From the NCBI GenBank assembly GCA_963576735.1, contig OY755175.1, forward strand, positions 16,942,401 to 17,006,400: a DNA stretch of 64,000 nt, written 5' to 3'. The stretch is from Bedellia somnulentella (Eukaryota; Arthropoda; Insecta; Lepidoptera; Bedelliidae). The notes beneath the pieces were generated by a model that had not been told where the DNA came from, searched no databases, and saw only the letters and a program-made list of their open reading frames with translations. Below are positions 1-10,362 of the stretch, piece by piece (position 1 is the first letter of the stretch; every line of letters starts with the position of its first letter). A program made the position numbers and the translations under genes.

Positions 1-296
1 TAAAATACTAGATGGCGCCAGTAGTTGCATCCTACAACACGTAATGATTTATTTTTTAGATTGTTATAAATACTTCATAGCGTTTTATTCCAAAATTTGC
101 TATTAAACGGAAAAACTGAACCGTTCATTAAAGCGCATTCAAAATCACCAAACTACACTGTTTAGGGAGTGCTATAAATTTAATAAATTGAAAACATTGC
201 GCTAAATTTCACAATGCTTGAGCAGTGACTGAAGAAAGAAACCTCAGATATTTAAAAAAACAACGCTACCCGTGCGAAGCTGGGACGATCCACTAG
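1..296 (+). mobile_element. Helitron-like element, 3' part (cut by window start)
   Basis: The sequence matches the last ~296 bases of the complete copies at 4015-4979 and 17455-18409. It ends in CTAG (293-296) followed by T, the CTRR-type 3' end of Helitrons. No Rep/helicase coding is seen, so it is non-autonomous. It lies directly upstream of the decayed zinc-motif gene, as the 4015-4979 copy does. Confidence 0.75.
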
Positions 297-504
297 TAAT
301 AAATAAAGTTTGCTTTTGTACCTTTACACAATGTAAAACGAATATTATAGTGTTTTAGCAGTTTTTTTAGGAGCCGTTGCATAGAAGATACAGGAGAGGG
401 GCAGGGGGGCTGTAGGTGTGTAGCGGGAGTGACAAACTGTCAACGGCAGTGTGCGCGTGCGCTTTGCAAAGGAATAACGTATTTTATGTGTCGGGAGGCC
501 TAAA

Positions 505-2259
505 ATGTCTTCCAAAAAGTGCAAAAATGCCGTGGACTCTTTTTGTTATATTTGCGGCGAATTCATTAAAGTGCAAGCCAAAAAAATTTGTTTGTCGTCA
601 AATACAAGACTTTGTGAAGCCTATGAAGCTTATTTTAATTTACCCGTGCGAAGTCAAGATAAAGTATGGGCACCTCATTTCTCATGTAGTAACTGCAAAA
701 ATACTTTAGAGGGTAAGAAAATACATCATACTTTTCATAAAATTTATATATATAACTACCTATATCTATTATACTATATATATATAAATATAAATATACC
801 TATTTTTGACACACATTAAATGTGTCATTCGTTATTAAATAATGTCAATTTTTTGTCAGCCTGGTACAGTGGAGAAAAAAAAAGTATGAAGTTTGCTGTA
901 CCAAGAATATGGAGGGAACCAACTGACCATATCCATGATTGTTATTTTTGTGTAGTAAATCCAAGTAAGCGTCGCGCTGGTAAAAATGCCAAAAAGATTG
1001 AATATTACTCAAACCTACCATCAATGACTGCTCCAGTACCCCACAGTGAGAACTTCCCTGTGCCTTCGAACCCAAAGCGGAGACAGCGAGTTCGTGATCA
1101 CATCACCATCTTTTGAACCACATCTAATTAATTCAGAAGAGTTTGATGACTTAGTAAGAGATTTCCTAAACTTAAAGCAGAAATATTAGCTTCGCGACTA
1201 AAACAATGGAATTTGCTCAAGAGCGATGTTAAAATAAATGACCAAAGAACACGTCATAAAACATTTTCTGGATTCTTTACAAAAGAAGATGGACTTTGTT
1301 ATTGCAATGATGTTATAGGTGTGTTTGAAGCAATCGGAATCCCTTGCATCCCCTCTGAATGGCGTCTTTTCATCGACAGCTCTACAAGAAGCTTAAAGGC
1401 AGTTTTTCTTCACAATGGAAATAAATTTCCATCTCTTCCCCTTGCTCATTCTGTAATGCTTAAAGAAAATTACGAGAGCGTTAAAATGTTGCTACAAGTT
1501 TTAAAATATGAAGAGTACGCCTGGCCAGTGATAGGAGATTTCAAAATGGTTGGATTTCTGATGGGAATGCAAGGCGGGTACACAAAATATCCGTGTTACA
1601 TTTGTTTATGGGACAGTAGAGCCGATGCACTTCACTACCAGCAGCACTCATGGCCACAACGGAGCGAGTTTCAAATAGGACAACATAATGTCAAAAATGA
1701 ACCGATTGTGAAGCCCGATCATATTTTAATGCCTCCATTGCGCATTAAATTAGGTCTGATGAAGCAGTTCGTAAAGGTTCTGAGGCCTTTCAATATTTAA
1801 AATCATTTTTCCCGAAATCGTCAGAGGCTAAAATTAACGCTGGTATTTTCATTGGTCCACAAATAAAGAAAATAATGGCCAGTGAACAATTCCTACAGCT
1901 CGTCAGTACCCAAGAAAAACAAGCGTGGCTCAGCCTTAAAGCAGTGATTAATGGCTTTCTTGGCAACAGAAGGGCAGAGAAATACACGGAGCTTATTACT
2001 GATATGCTTCACAACTTCAAAGTTATGGGTTGCAGAATCATTGAACGTCCAAATGATACATGCTCATTTGGATAACTTTAAAGACAACTTAGGTGCATAT
2101 TCGGAAGAGCACGGGGAACGTTTCCACCAAGATGTAATGAACTTTGAAAAGCGTTATCAAGGACAATATAATGAAAACATGATGGGTGACTACATTTGGG
2201 GACTCATACGAAAAAGTTCCAACTTGCACAGAAGAAATACCAAGTCTGTTCATTTTTAA
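505..2259 (+). pseudogene. Decayed spliced gene for a Cys-rich zinc-motif protein, copy 1
   Basis: The reading frame begins at ATG 505 with a CYIC motif and a later CSNC, as in a family of uncharacterised, probably mobile-element-derived arthropod proteins that I recognise only by pattern. Exon 1 (505-712) ends TTAGAGG before GTAAGAAA, and exon 2 begins at 860 after TTTTTTGTCAG. Joining them keeps the frame into AWYSGEKKSM. Further motifs are DCYFC, YPCYICLWD and HGERFHQD. The frame is broken near 1080, near 1180, near 1778 (after KVLR) and near 2043, so no full-length protein can be made. Its function is unknown and no transposase motif is recognisable. All four breaks are shared with copy 2, so the decay predates the duplication. 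A diverged host gene is less likely, given the setting. Confidence 0.75.
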
Positions 2260-2722
2260 ACTCTTATTTGTATTATTTTTTTTATTTGTGGGTTTATATA
2301 TGCCGTCTTGTATAATTAAAATCAATAACCAGTTCACCAGTCAGTTCACCCGCATAGTTCATTTTGGCGGGTCTCTTTTAGATCTTCCTATGTATTTCAT
2401 TATATAATCTAAATACCATAAAAATTAACTCTAAAGTTTGTATAGAAGACATTGGGACCTTTACTATGGACGAAATACCCACTGCGAACACTAATTAGTA
2501 TACCTTTATTTAAAGCCCGAGACGTTCACATGTACTTGTTTAAGGCGCACTATTGTGGGGTATGGGAATTTGAAGCATTTTTAAATTCAAAAAGCGACTT
2601 TAGTACCAGTTGAATATCAAAGTAAAATAAAAATCATTACGGAAACCTCTTTGTTTTATACTTAAGGTAAAAATAATAATACGTATTCCAATGACAATGG
2701 TATTAAGTAAATAACTGTGTAG

Positions 2723-3860
2723 TGTCGGTTTAGAATAGCACCTCCCATTTCTTCCGTTGCGTGTACGTAAGAGGCAACTAACGGTATTGGGGCTTTTGAA
2801 GGATTTTTAGGGCAAGCGCACATACTGGTATTTTAGAAATCTAGTCGGACAAAATTATTTTTGTGTCTTATTGGATTCTATTTAGCTTAGAATGTTACCC
2901 GGTTGCACATCCAGCATAGCGCGGCAGAACCCAGGGTCAAAACAATTTGGTCCCTTTTAAAATTCTGGTCTATTAAGATATTTTCTCTTAAAATTTCTAA
3001 TTTGGCATCCAAATTGGGTAAATCTTCATTTTAATTCGATAACAAAAGTAGCGTCGGGTCGCAACCCTTACTCCTGAAGTACCTTCGGAACCTAAAAGAA
3101 GAAAATATAATATAAAACTAACTTTAAAAAAAAAAAGAAATTTACATTTTATCGAAAAACTATCTTCTTTTGGTTTAAAGAAAGTCATGTATCCGGACGT
3201 ATCCGGATGTGTTTTCATTGTATTTTAGAAGGGTATTATGTCTAAAACAACCCTCAATAAAAATCATAGCCGGGTATATCCGGGTACCCAAACAAAAACC
3301 TTAGCAAAGAACAAAATGTATCAAAATCGGAGTATGAAACTAAGTGGTTTTTCATTAGTTCAAAAAAAGACATAGTTAATTAGGTTATGACTTTTCTTTA
3401 AAACCACTAATAAAGCCACTTACCTACTCTATAAGAATCCATCACTTTCAAACTGCAAGGTAAACTTTGAAATCTTTAAAAAAATCCTTAAAGTTGTTGA
3501 TTTTTAAGGCCGCCGAGAACTGATTCAATGCACAAGTTAAAACGATCGAGTTCCGACTGTCGTTGTGCGCGCGGCGGACAAAATATGAGGGTAGATGTGC
3601 CTAAACATAGTTCATCGGTTTGTTATCTCTACTTGGAAGTAGTTTTTAGGTTCATAATGGCAATTTCGTAATTGGGGTTTTTGTCCGACTAGATTTCAAA
3701 AATACTTGTCCGTGAAGCGGTTGGAGAACTATCACCAACAACCTTTATTTCACCATACTTTCCCCACGCAAGTTCCAAAAGCGGCTGAGGACTTTCTTAT
3801 TCTCTAGCTCTGGCCACCCCTTCAAGGGATTTATAGCAATGAGTGTATGTATGTATTAAA
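2723..3860 (+). repeat. Family-A retroposon, interrupted by a DNA transposon
   Basis: 2723-2813 and 3715-3860 are the two halves of a ~250-bp family-A copy (start 'gtagtgtcgg', end 'gagtgtatgtatg'), split by the element at 2819-3714. Family A recurs about 16 times in the window in both orientations and carries an (ATGT)n tail. Confidence 0.8.
2819..3714. mobile_element. Transib-like non-autonomous DNA transposon with 5-bp TSD
   Basis: The element starts CACATAC at 2819 and ends GTCCGTG at 3714. The terminal inverted repeat is ~36 bp: positions 15-36 match almost perfectly and the outer part is diverged. The target duplication AAGCG is exact at 2814-2818 and 3715-3719. The element interrupts a family-A repeat. 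No transposase ORF is present. The CAC end and 5-bp duplication fit Transib, but the first heptamer does not fit its consensus well, so the superfamily is an inference. Confidence 0.75.
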
Positions 3861-4014
3861 TAAAAAAAATGTGTCAAATGTGTACTCAGTGATGGTCTAA
3901 GTAACTGTGTATATTACACAAGTCAACAAAAAAAATATTTTTCTTTGAGTCTGTTATTTAGTTAATATTTTCTGATTGTATACATCGAAAAAGAAGCAGA
4001 AACTCTATTTATCT

Positions 4015-4979
4015 TCTATACTTATAATAAATCTGAAGAGAGGTCAATTCTGTACATGAAATATATTTTCAAAATAACTATCAGGTGGTGATTAGGGATC
4101 GATACTGATGCCAAAAATGCAATCAGTAAAATTTTTGTCTGTCTGTCTGTCTGTCTGTCTGTCGGTTTGTATGTTCCTTATGGAAACAAAAACTACTCGA
4201 CGGATTTTAACGAAACTTGGTACAATTATTCTCCATTCTTTTAGGCAGGTTTTTGTATACTTTCCAGCAGAGAAGTAAAGGGGAATTTTGGGAAATTTTG
4301 GGAAAACGGGAGAAGTTACTCCATTTTTAAGCTTCCGTCGCGTGTGCAGCCTTAATGGTTAAACTTACATAGAAATCATGTATCACGGAAATATTCTTCA
4401 TAAAATTATCTAAAAAAAATCCTCAACAGTTTATGTCTATTTTTTACGGTTGACTCACAATAACACGTGTAATTCCTGATAGCTTAGCAGTGAGGAACAT
4501 TCTGATTGTATTTGTTTACTCTTACGTTTGTAAAACTCTCACTCATCCCTAATTTAAATAAGGTAACAATATTACCTATTCAATAAAAAAAGAATCATAG
4601 AAATCGGTAGAGAAACACCGAAATTATACATAAAATAAGCTATCGCGCCCGTGACCAAAACCGAATCGTTACTAATTTACTTATAAAATACTAGATGGCG
4701 CCAGTAGTTGCATCCTACAACACGTAATGATTTATTTTTTAGATTGTTATAAATACTTCATAGCGTTTTATTCCAAAATTTGCTATTAAACGGAAAAACT
4801 GAACCGTTCATTAAAGCGCATTCAAAATCACCAAACTACACTGTTTAGGGAGTGCTATAAATTTAATAAATTGAAAACATTGCGCTGAATTTCACAATGC
4901 TTGAGCAGTGACTGAAGAAAGAAACCTCAGATATTTAAAAAAACAACGCTACCCGTGCGAAGCTGGGACGATCCACTAG
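4015..4979 (+). mobile_element. Non-autonomous Helitron, complete copy
   Basis: The 5' end is TCTATAC at 4015 and the 3' end is CTAG at 4976-4979 followed by T. There are no inverted repeats and no target duplication. A (TCTG)n tract lies near 4137-4162. The 965-bp length closely matches the copy at 17455-18409 (955 bp). The base before the 5' end is T rather than the usual A. Confidence 0.8.
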
Positions 4980-7480
4980 TAATAAATAAAGTTTGCTTTT
5001 GTACCTTTACACAATGTAAAACGAATATTATAGTGTTTTAGCAGTTTTTTTAGGAGCCGTTGCATAGAAGATACAGGAGAGGGGCAGGGGGGCTGTAGGT
5101 GTGTAGCAGGAGTGACAAACTGTCAACGGCAGTGTGCGCGTGCGCTTTGCAAAGGAATAACGTATTTTATGTGTCGGGAGGCCTAAAATGTCTTCCAAAA
5201 AGTGCAAAAATGCCGTGGACTCTTTTTGTTATATTTGCGGCGAATTCATTAAAGTGCAAGCCAAAAAAATTTGTTTGTCGTCAAATACAAGACTTTGTGA
5301 AGCCTATGAAGCTTATTTTAATTTACCCGTGCGAAGTCAAGATAAAGTATGGGCACCTCATTTCTCATGTAGTAACTGCAAAAATACTTTAGAGGGTAAG
5401 AAAATACATCATACTTTTCATAAAATTTATATATATAACTACCTATATCTATTATACTATATATATATAAATATACCTATTTTTGACACACATTAAATGT
5501 GTCATTCGTTATTAAATAATGTCAATTTTTTGTCAGCCTGGTACAGTGGAGAAAAAAAAAGTATGAAGTTTGCTGTACCAAGAATATGGAGGGAACCAAC
5601 TGACCATATCCATGATTGTTATTTTTGTGTAGTAAATCCAAGTAAGCGTCGCGCTGGTAAAAATGCCAAAAAGATTGAATATTACTCAAACCTACCATCA
5701 ACGACTGCTCCAGTACCCCACAGTGAGAACTTCCCTGTGCCTTCGAACCCAAAGCGGAGACAGCGAGTTCGTGATCACATCACCATCTTTTGAACCACAT
5801 CTAATTAATTCAGAAGAGTTTGATGACTTAGTAAGAGATTTCCTAAACTTAAAGCAGAAATATTAGCTTCGCGACTAAAACAATGGAATTTGCTCAAGAG
5901 CGATGTTAAAATAAGTGACCAAAGAACACGTCATAAAACATTTTCTGGATTCTTTACAAAAGAAGATGGACTTTGTTATTGCAATGATGTTAAAGGTGTG
6001 TTTGAAGCAATCGGAATCCCTTGCATCCCCTCTGAATGGCGTCTTTTCATCGACAGCTCTACAAGAAGCTTAAAGGCAGTTTTTCTTCACAATGGAAATA
6101 AATTTCCATCTCTTCCCCTTGCTCATTCTGTAATGCTTAAAGAAAATTACGAGAGCGTTAAAATGTTGCTACAAGTTTTAAAATATGAAGAGTACGCCTA
6201 GCCAGTGATAGGAGATTTCAAAATGGTTGGATTTCTGATGGGAATGCAAGGCGGGTACACCAAATATCCGTGTTACATTTGTTTATGGGACAGTAGAGCC
6301 GATGCACTTCACTACCAGCAGCACTCATGGCCACAACGGAGCGAGTTTCAAATAGGACAACATAATGTCAAAAATGAACCGATTGTGAAGCCCGATCATA
6401 TTTTAATGCCTCCATTGCGCATTAAATTAGGTCTGACGAAGCAGTTCGTAAAGGTTCTGAGGCCTTTCAATATTTAAAATCATTTTTCTTGAAATTGTCA
6501 GAGGCTAAAATTAACGCTGGTATTTTCATTGGTCCACAAATAAAGAAAATAATGGCCAGTGAACAATTCCTACAGCTCCTCAGTACCCAAGAAAAACAAG
6601 CGTGGCTCAGCCTTAAAGCAGTGATTAATGGCTTTCTTGGCAACAGAAGGGCAGAGAAATACACGGAGCTTATTACTGATATGCTTCACAACTTCAAAGT
6701 TATGGGTTGCAGAATCATTGAAAGTCCAAATGATACATGCTCATTTGGATAACTTTAAAGACAACTTAGGTGCATATTCGGAAGAGCAAGGGGAACGTTT
6801 CCACCAAGATGTAATGAACTTTGAAAAGCGTTATCAAGGACAATATAATGAAAACATGATGGGTGACTACATTTGGGGACTCATACGAAAAAGTTCCAAC
6901 TTGCACAGAAGAAATACCAAGTCTGTTCATTTTTAAACTCTTATTTTTATTATTTCTTTATTTGTGGGTTTATATATGCCGTCTTGTATAATTAAAATCA
7001 ATAACCAGTTCACCAGTCAGTTCACCCGCATAGTTCATTTTGGCGGGTCTCTTTTAGATCTTCCTATGTATTTCATTATATAATCTAAATACCATAAAAA
7101 TTAACTCTAAAGTTTGTATAGAAGACATTGGGACCTTTACTATGGACGAAATACCCACTGCGAACACTAATTAGTATACCTTTATTTAAAGCCCGAGACG
7201 TTCACATGTACTTGTTTAAGGCGCACTATTGTGGGGTATGGGAATTTGAAGCATTTTTAAATTCAAAAGCGACTTTAGTACCAGTTGAATATATCAAAGT
7301 AAAATAAAAATCATTACGGAAACCTCTTTGTTTTATACTTAAGGTAAAAATAATAATACGTATCCCAATGACAATGGTATTAAGTAAATAACTGTGTAGT
7401 GTCGGTTTAAAATAGCACCTCCCATTTCTTCCGTTGTGTGTGTACTCTGTGATGGTCTAAGTCACTGTGTATGTATATTA
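4684..7480 (+). repeat. Large tandem duplication, copy 2
   Basis: This is the second copy of the unit at 1-3918. Homology runs through the Helitron end, the decayed gene and its flank, into the first ~35 bases of a family-A repeat (about 7402-7436), then jumps to sequence equivalent to about 3878-3918. The missing ~1.1 kb includes most of family A and the Transib-like element. Confidence 0.85.
5188..6936 (+). pseudogene. Decayed spliced gene for a Cys-rich zinc-motif protein, copy 2
   Basis: This is the duplicate of 505-2259. The exon 1 donor follows 5395 and exon 2 starts at 5537. It shares all four frame breaks of copy 1 and has one private lesion, a TAG at 6199-6201 where copy 1 has TGG. 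Few other bases differ, so the duplication is recent relative to the gene's decay. No product is expected. Confidence 0.75.
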
Positions 7481-7616
7481 TCTTAATTATTTACTAATAT
7501 TATTGAGTATAGAAACGTGCAAAAACCATAACATAATTTTGTTAATATCTCAATATTCCCATTATTTTATTTTAAAAAACTACACAGTTATACATTATGT
7601 AAGGTTATCTTCAAAC

Positions 7617-8282
7617 TAGGGATTGCGAAATCCGGATTTTTCCAAATCCGGGTTTTCGAATTTTTGTCCCGTCTGAATCCGGACTATTCGGTTTTTTCGA
7701 AGTTTTTTTTTTCGTTGCACAAATTCTGTTTTTGTTGTATGTTTTGTTAATGTTCTTCGTCTTTTTCTGTCACTGTCATGTTTAGAAATTTATTAAGATT
7801 TTATAAATATTGTTTAACCCCGACATCTATCTCCAATTCTCCAGTTCTTTCCAGTTAATGAGCCTTGTTCTTCTAACGATTTCTATGAATTTAAGCGCTG
7901 TATCGGCCGTGAAAACCTTAGCATCTTTACGGCAAAGTACTTCAACTATTTACTTATATTGCTTTGAATCTAAACAAACAATTCTGCAGATTTTGGAGAA
8001 ATAATATCTCGATGTAAATGTTATGTTTTGCACACGTTTTGATGATTTATTTTGAATGAGTGGGTACTAGAATCAATTATACGTACGTACAAAGGTAAGC
8101 GTGAAAAAAAAAGTAGATACAGAGTTTTTAGTAATTTATATAGAATGTTATACTTCGATAATATCGAGAGAAAAAAGAGTTTATTATTTGATAAACGAAA
8201 CTTCGTAAAAACCGAATTAAGGTTTTAAAATCCGAATCAAAAAATTGCCTGAAAATCTGAATTATCCGGGTTGCAAACCCTA
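7617..8282. mobile_element. Non-autonomous hAT element with 8-bp TSD
   Basis: The 5' end TAGGGATTGCG pairs with a 3' end whose reverse complement is TAGGGTTTGCA. The 8-bp target duplication CTTCAAAC is exact at 7609-7616 and 8283-8290. The 666-bp interior is AT-rich with repeated 'ccgg' subterminal motifs and has no transposase. Confidence 0.88.
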
Positions 8283-8308
8283 CTTCAAACTAATATAAGT
8301 TTCATTTG

Positions 8309-8659
8309 TAACATAACATAACATAAACATAAACGTTCACGCCGAATATCCCCGAAGGGGTTGGCAGAGGTACTAATACTTCTGAACATCACGTGACTTT
8401 GGCACCTGATGTTCAGAGTACCCACGTTTTGCATGGACAGTGTAATCACGTGATAGGGGGCAGGCCTATCGCCGTTTTGTACGAATACACTGTCACATGA
8501 CTAAGTACAACTCAGCCATGTGGGTTTCCTCACGATGTTTTCCCTCACCGTTAACAACCATGATAAATTAACCACACATATGTCTTTAGAAAAGACAAAT
8601 TGGTGTAGGCCCGACCCAGGATTTGAACACTAGTCGTTTGCACGATAACCGAGTGTTTG
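8309..8659 (-). repeat. Family-B tRNA-derived SINE, head truncated
   Basis: Reads on the minus strand from near 8657 to a (taacataa)n tail at about 8309-8335. Full copies at 16118-16474 and 40330-40690 have a tRNA-like head with A-box and B-box. This copy lacks about the first 30 bases, including the A-box. Confidence 0.8.
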
Positions 8660-8849
8660 TGTTTGCTGATTTTCGTAAAGCGGGTCATAAAGGTCCCAAT
8701 GTCTTTTGATTTGCTACATAATATTAAGACTGGTCTTTGTTTACTCGATGTACTCCGTCCCTCAAATTCAATATATCCTATAACAAATACGAGATGCTTT
8801 CGAGACATTGAAGGGAGACATTTTCTTACTACTCGTATTACCATATTAA

Positions 8850-9705
8850 CCCTAGAAAGATAATCATATGTAAAATGGCGTAAAAGATAATCATACGTCC
8901 CAGAGACGTATAGAACATAAACCGCTAAATAAATAAAAATGCATATTTTTTCGTCGGTTCTTAGGGTGTGAACAATTAAATAAGCTATAATTTTATGAAA
9001 TGAAAAACGAATTTTATTGAAATATTAGTGTATTTTGAAACTAGAAAATAAAAACAAATTTCTTGGAAAAATTAACAAATATGGCTTACACGTCTTTCAC
9101 ACATGTTTTTTTTTTTATATAAAATTTTTCAAATTTTTAGGTCTTGTTTATTTAGTGTAAATACTAATCCATCTTTTTATATAACTAAAGATATCTTATA
9201 ATTAATTTTACATATTTTACATTTCATTTAAGTCATTCTTCTTAATATGGATGGTCAATATGCACAATTTCTTTTCTTTTTTACAACAGGCCCTTTTTCT
9301 TGCTTTTTATCAGCATTTCCAGGAAAGTGTTATTATATGTACATTTTCGTATAAAAACCGTTCAATTTCTTCTACAATCGACGTTTTTCGACTTACTATT
9401 GCGATATTTTCGTTAAATACCTTGAAATAAGTTTAAATAAACGTTAAAATTTGTTTAGAAACAAAAAAAAGACTTACACATTTCAAAAAAGTTGCACAAA
9501 AGATAATCATACGTCTTGAAGACGTACAACACATCGGTATCTTGTTAATGAGTGAACTTATCGTTGCGATGCAGTGTTCTCCGGTTAGCTATGGCCAACG
9601 ACTGAGTTGGCTGAGCAAGACAGCCCCCTGCCAATTACCAGTAAAAAGAAGTAGTGATATCTCAAAATAGCGTACGTCCCGCGGACGTAGATTATCTTTC
9701 TAGGG
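8850..9705. mobile_element. piggyBac-type non-autonomous element (TTAA)
   Basis: It is flanked by TTAA at 8846-8849 and 9706-9709. Both ends are CCCTAGAAAGATAATC, a perfect 16-bp inverted repeat. The first 13 bases equal the terminal repeat known for Trichoplusia ni piggyBac, and the left end continues in a way similar to the 3' end of that element, including a second AAAGATAATCAT. The 856-bp interior contains no transposase. Confidence 0.92.
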
Positions 9706-9983
9706 TTAACCTTGATGCCAATGAAATGCTTCGTGTTAGCGTGAGATCTATCTCTACTATAATGAGAATATACCGAGGTCAAAACTTACATTGAATAAAA
9801 GTAAATAAAATCAATGGAATATGTTTCATTTTCTATACTGAAGCCGAATTCGCGCTTTTTAAAAAAAAACTGTATGTCTGTTTGTCTTTCTGTATGTTCG
9901 ATCATCAGTATCATCACTCTAATTCTGATGGATCTTGATAAATTTTGGCATGAATGTTGCTTATACCGGCAGCCAACATAAAG
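9706..9983. other. Older repeat remnant, target of the copia insertion
   Basis: No gene is seen. A stretch with 'tgtctgtttgtctttctgtatg' character from about 9868 resembles common lepidopteran non-autonomous repeats, and appears to continue after the copia element at 14475-14560. Confidence 0.4.
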
Positions 9984-10140
9984 TGATAGATTTTAAATAA
10001 AACATTATTGAGGCACGTATTCTTCATTTTATTTTTCACCACAGACCATCTAGACAGATAATAGAGATGTCCTTATTGCTAAGCTATTTTTAAACTAGAG
10101 ATGTGCATGGCAAACCGTAGAACCGATAAAGTATTTAACA
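9984..10140 (-). repeat. copia 3' LTR
   Basis: 157 bp, TG...CA ends, identical by eye to 14318-14474. Next to it on the element's strand lies a purine-rich tract (10141-10149, GAGGGTGGA on the minus strand), the likely polypurine tract. Confidence 0.92.
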
Positions 10141-10362
10141 TCCACCCTCGATTGAAAGTCTGACCTGACTTGAGATCGCTTAAGAGCATAGCTTATGAGC
10201 TTAAATTAACAAAAAAAAATTTGCCATACATACCCCATACTCATTACAATTTAAAAATTAAAACTAAGACACAAAAAAAAATTAAAAACAATTTTAAAGA
10301 AAAAACACACAGTAAAATACAGTAAAAACAAGTTTTAGAGTAATTTTTCTAGTTTTAGCAAA

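Larger units (their letters stand above)
1..3918 (+). repeat. Large tandem duplication, copy 1
   Basis: Positions 1-3918 align with 4684-7480 at a starting offset of 4683. The offset shrinks by 6 bp inside the intron of the zinc-motif gene (a TA-rich indel near 780). The shared unit contains a Helitron 3' end, the decayed gene, its flank and the start of a family-A repeat. Copy 1 keeps a ~1.1-kb stretch (about 2757-3878) that copy 2 lacks. The true left border lies outside the window. Confidence 0.85.
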
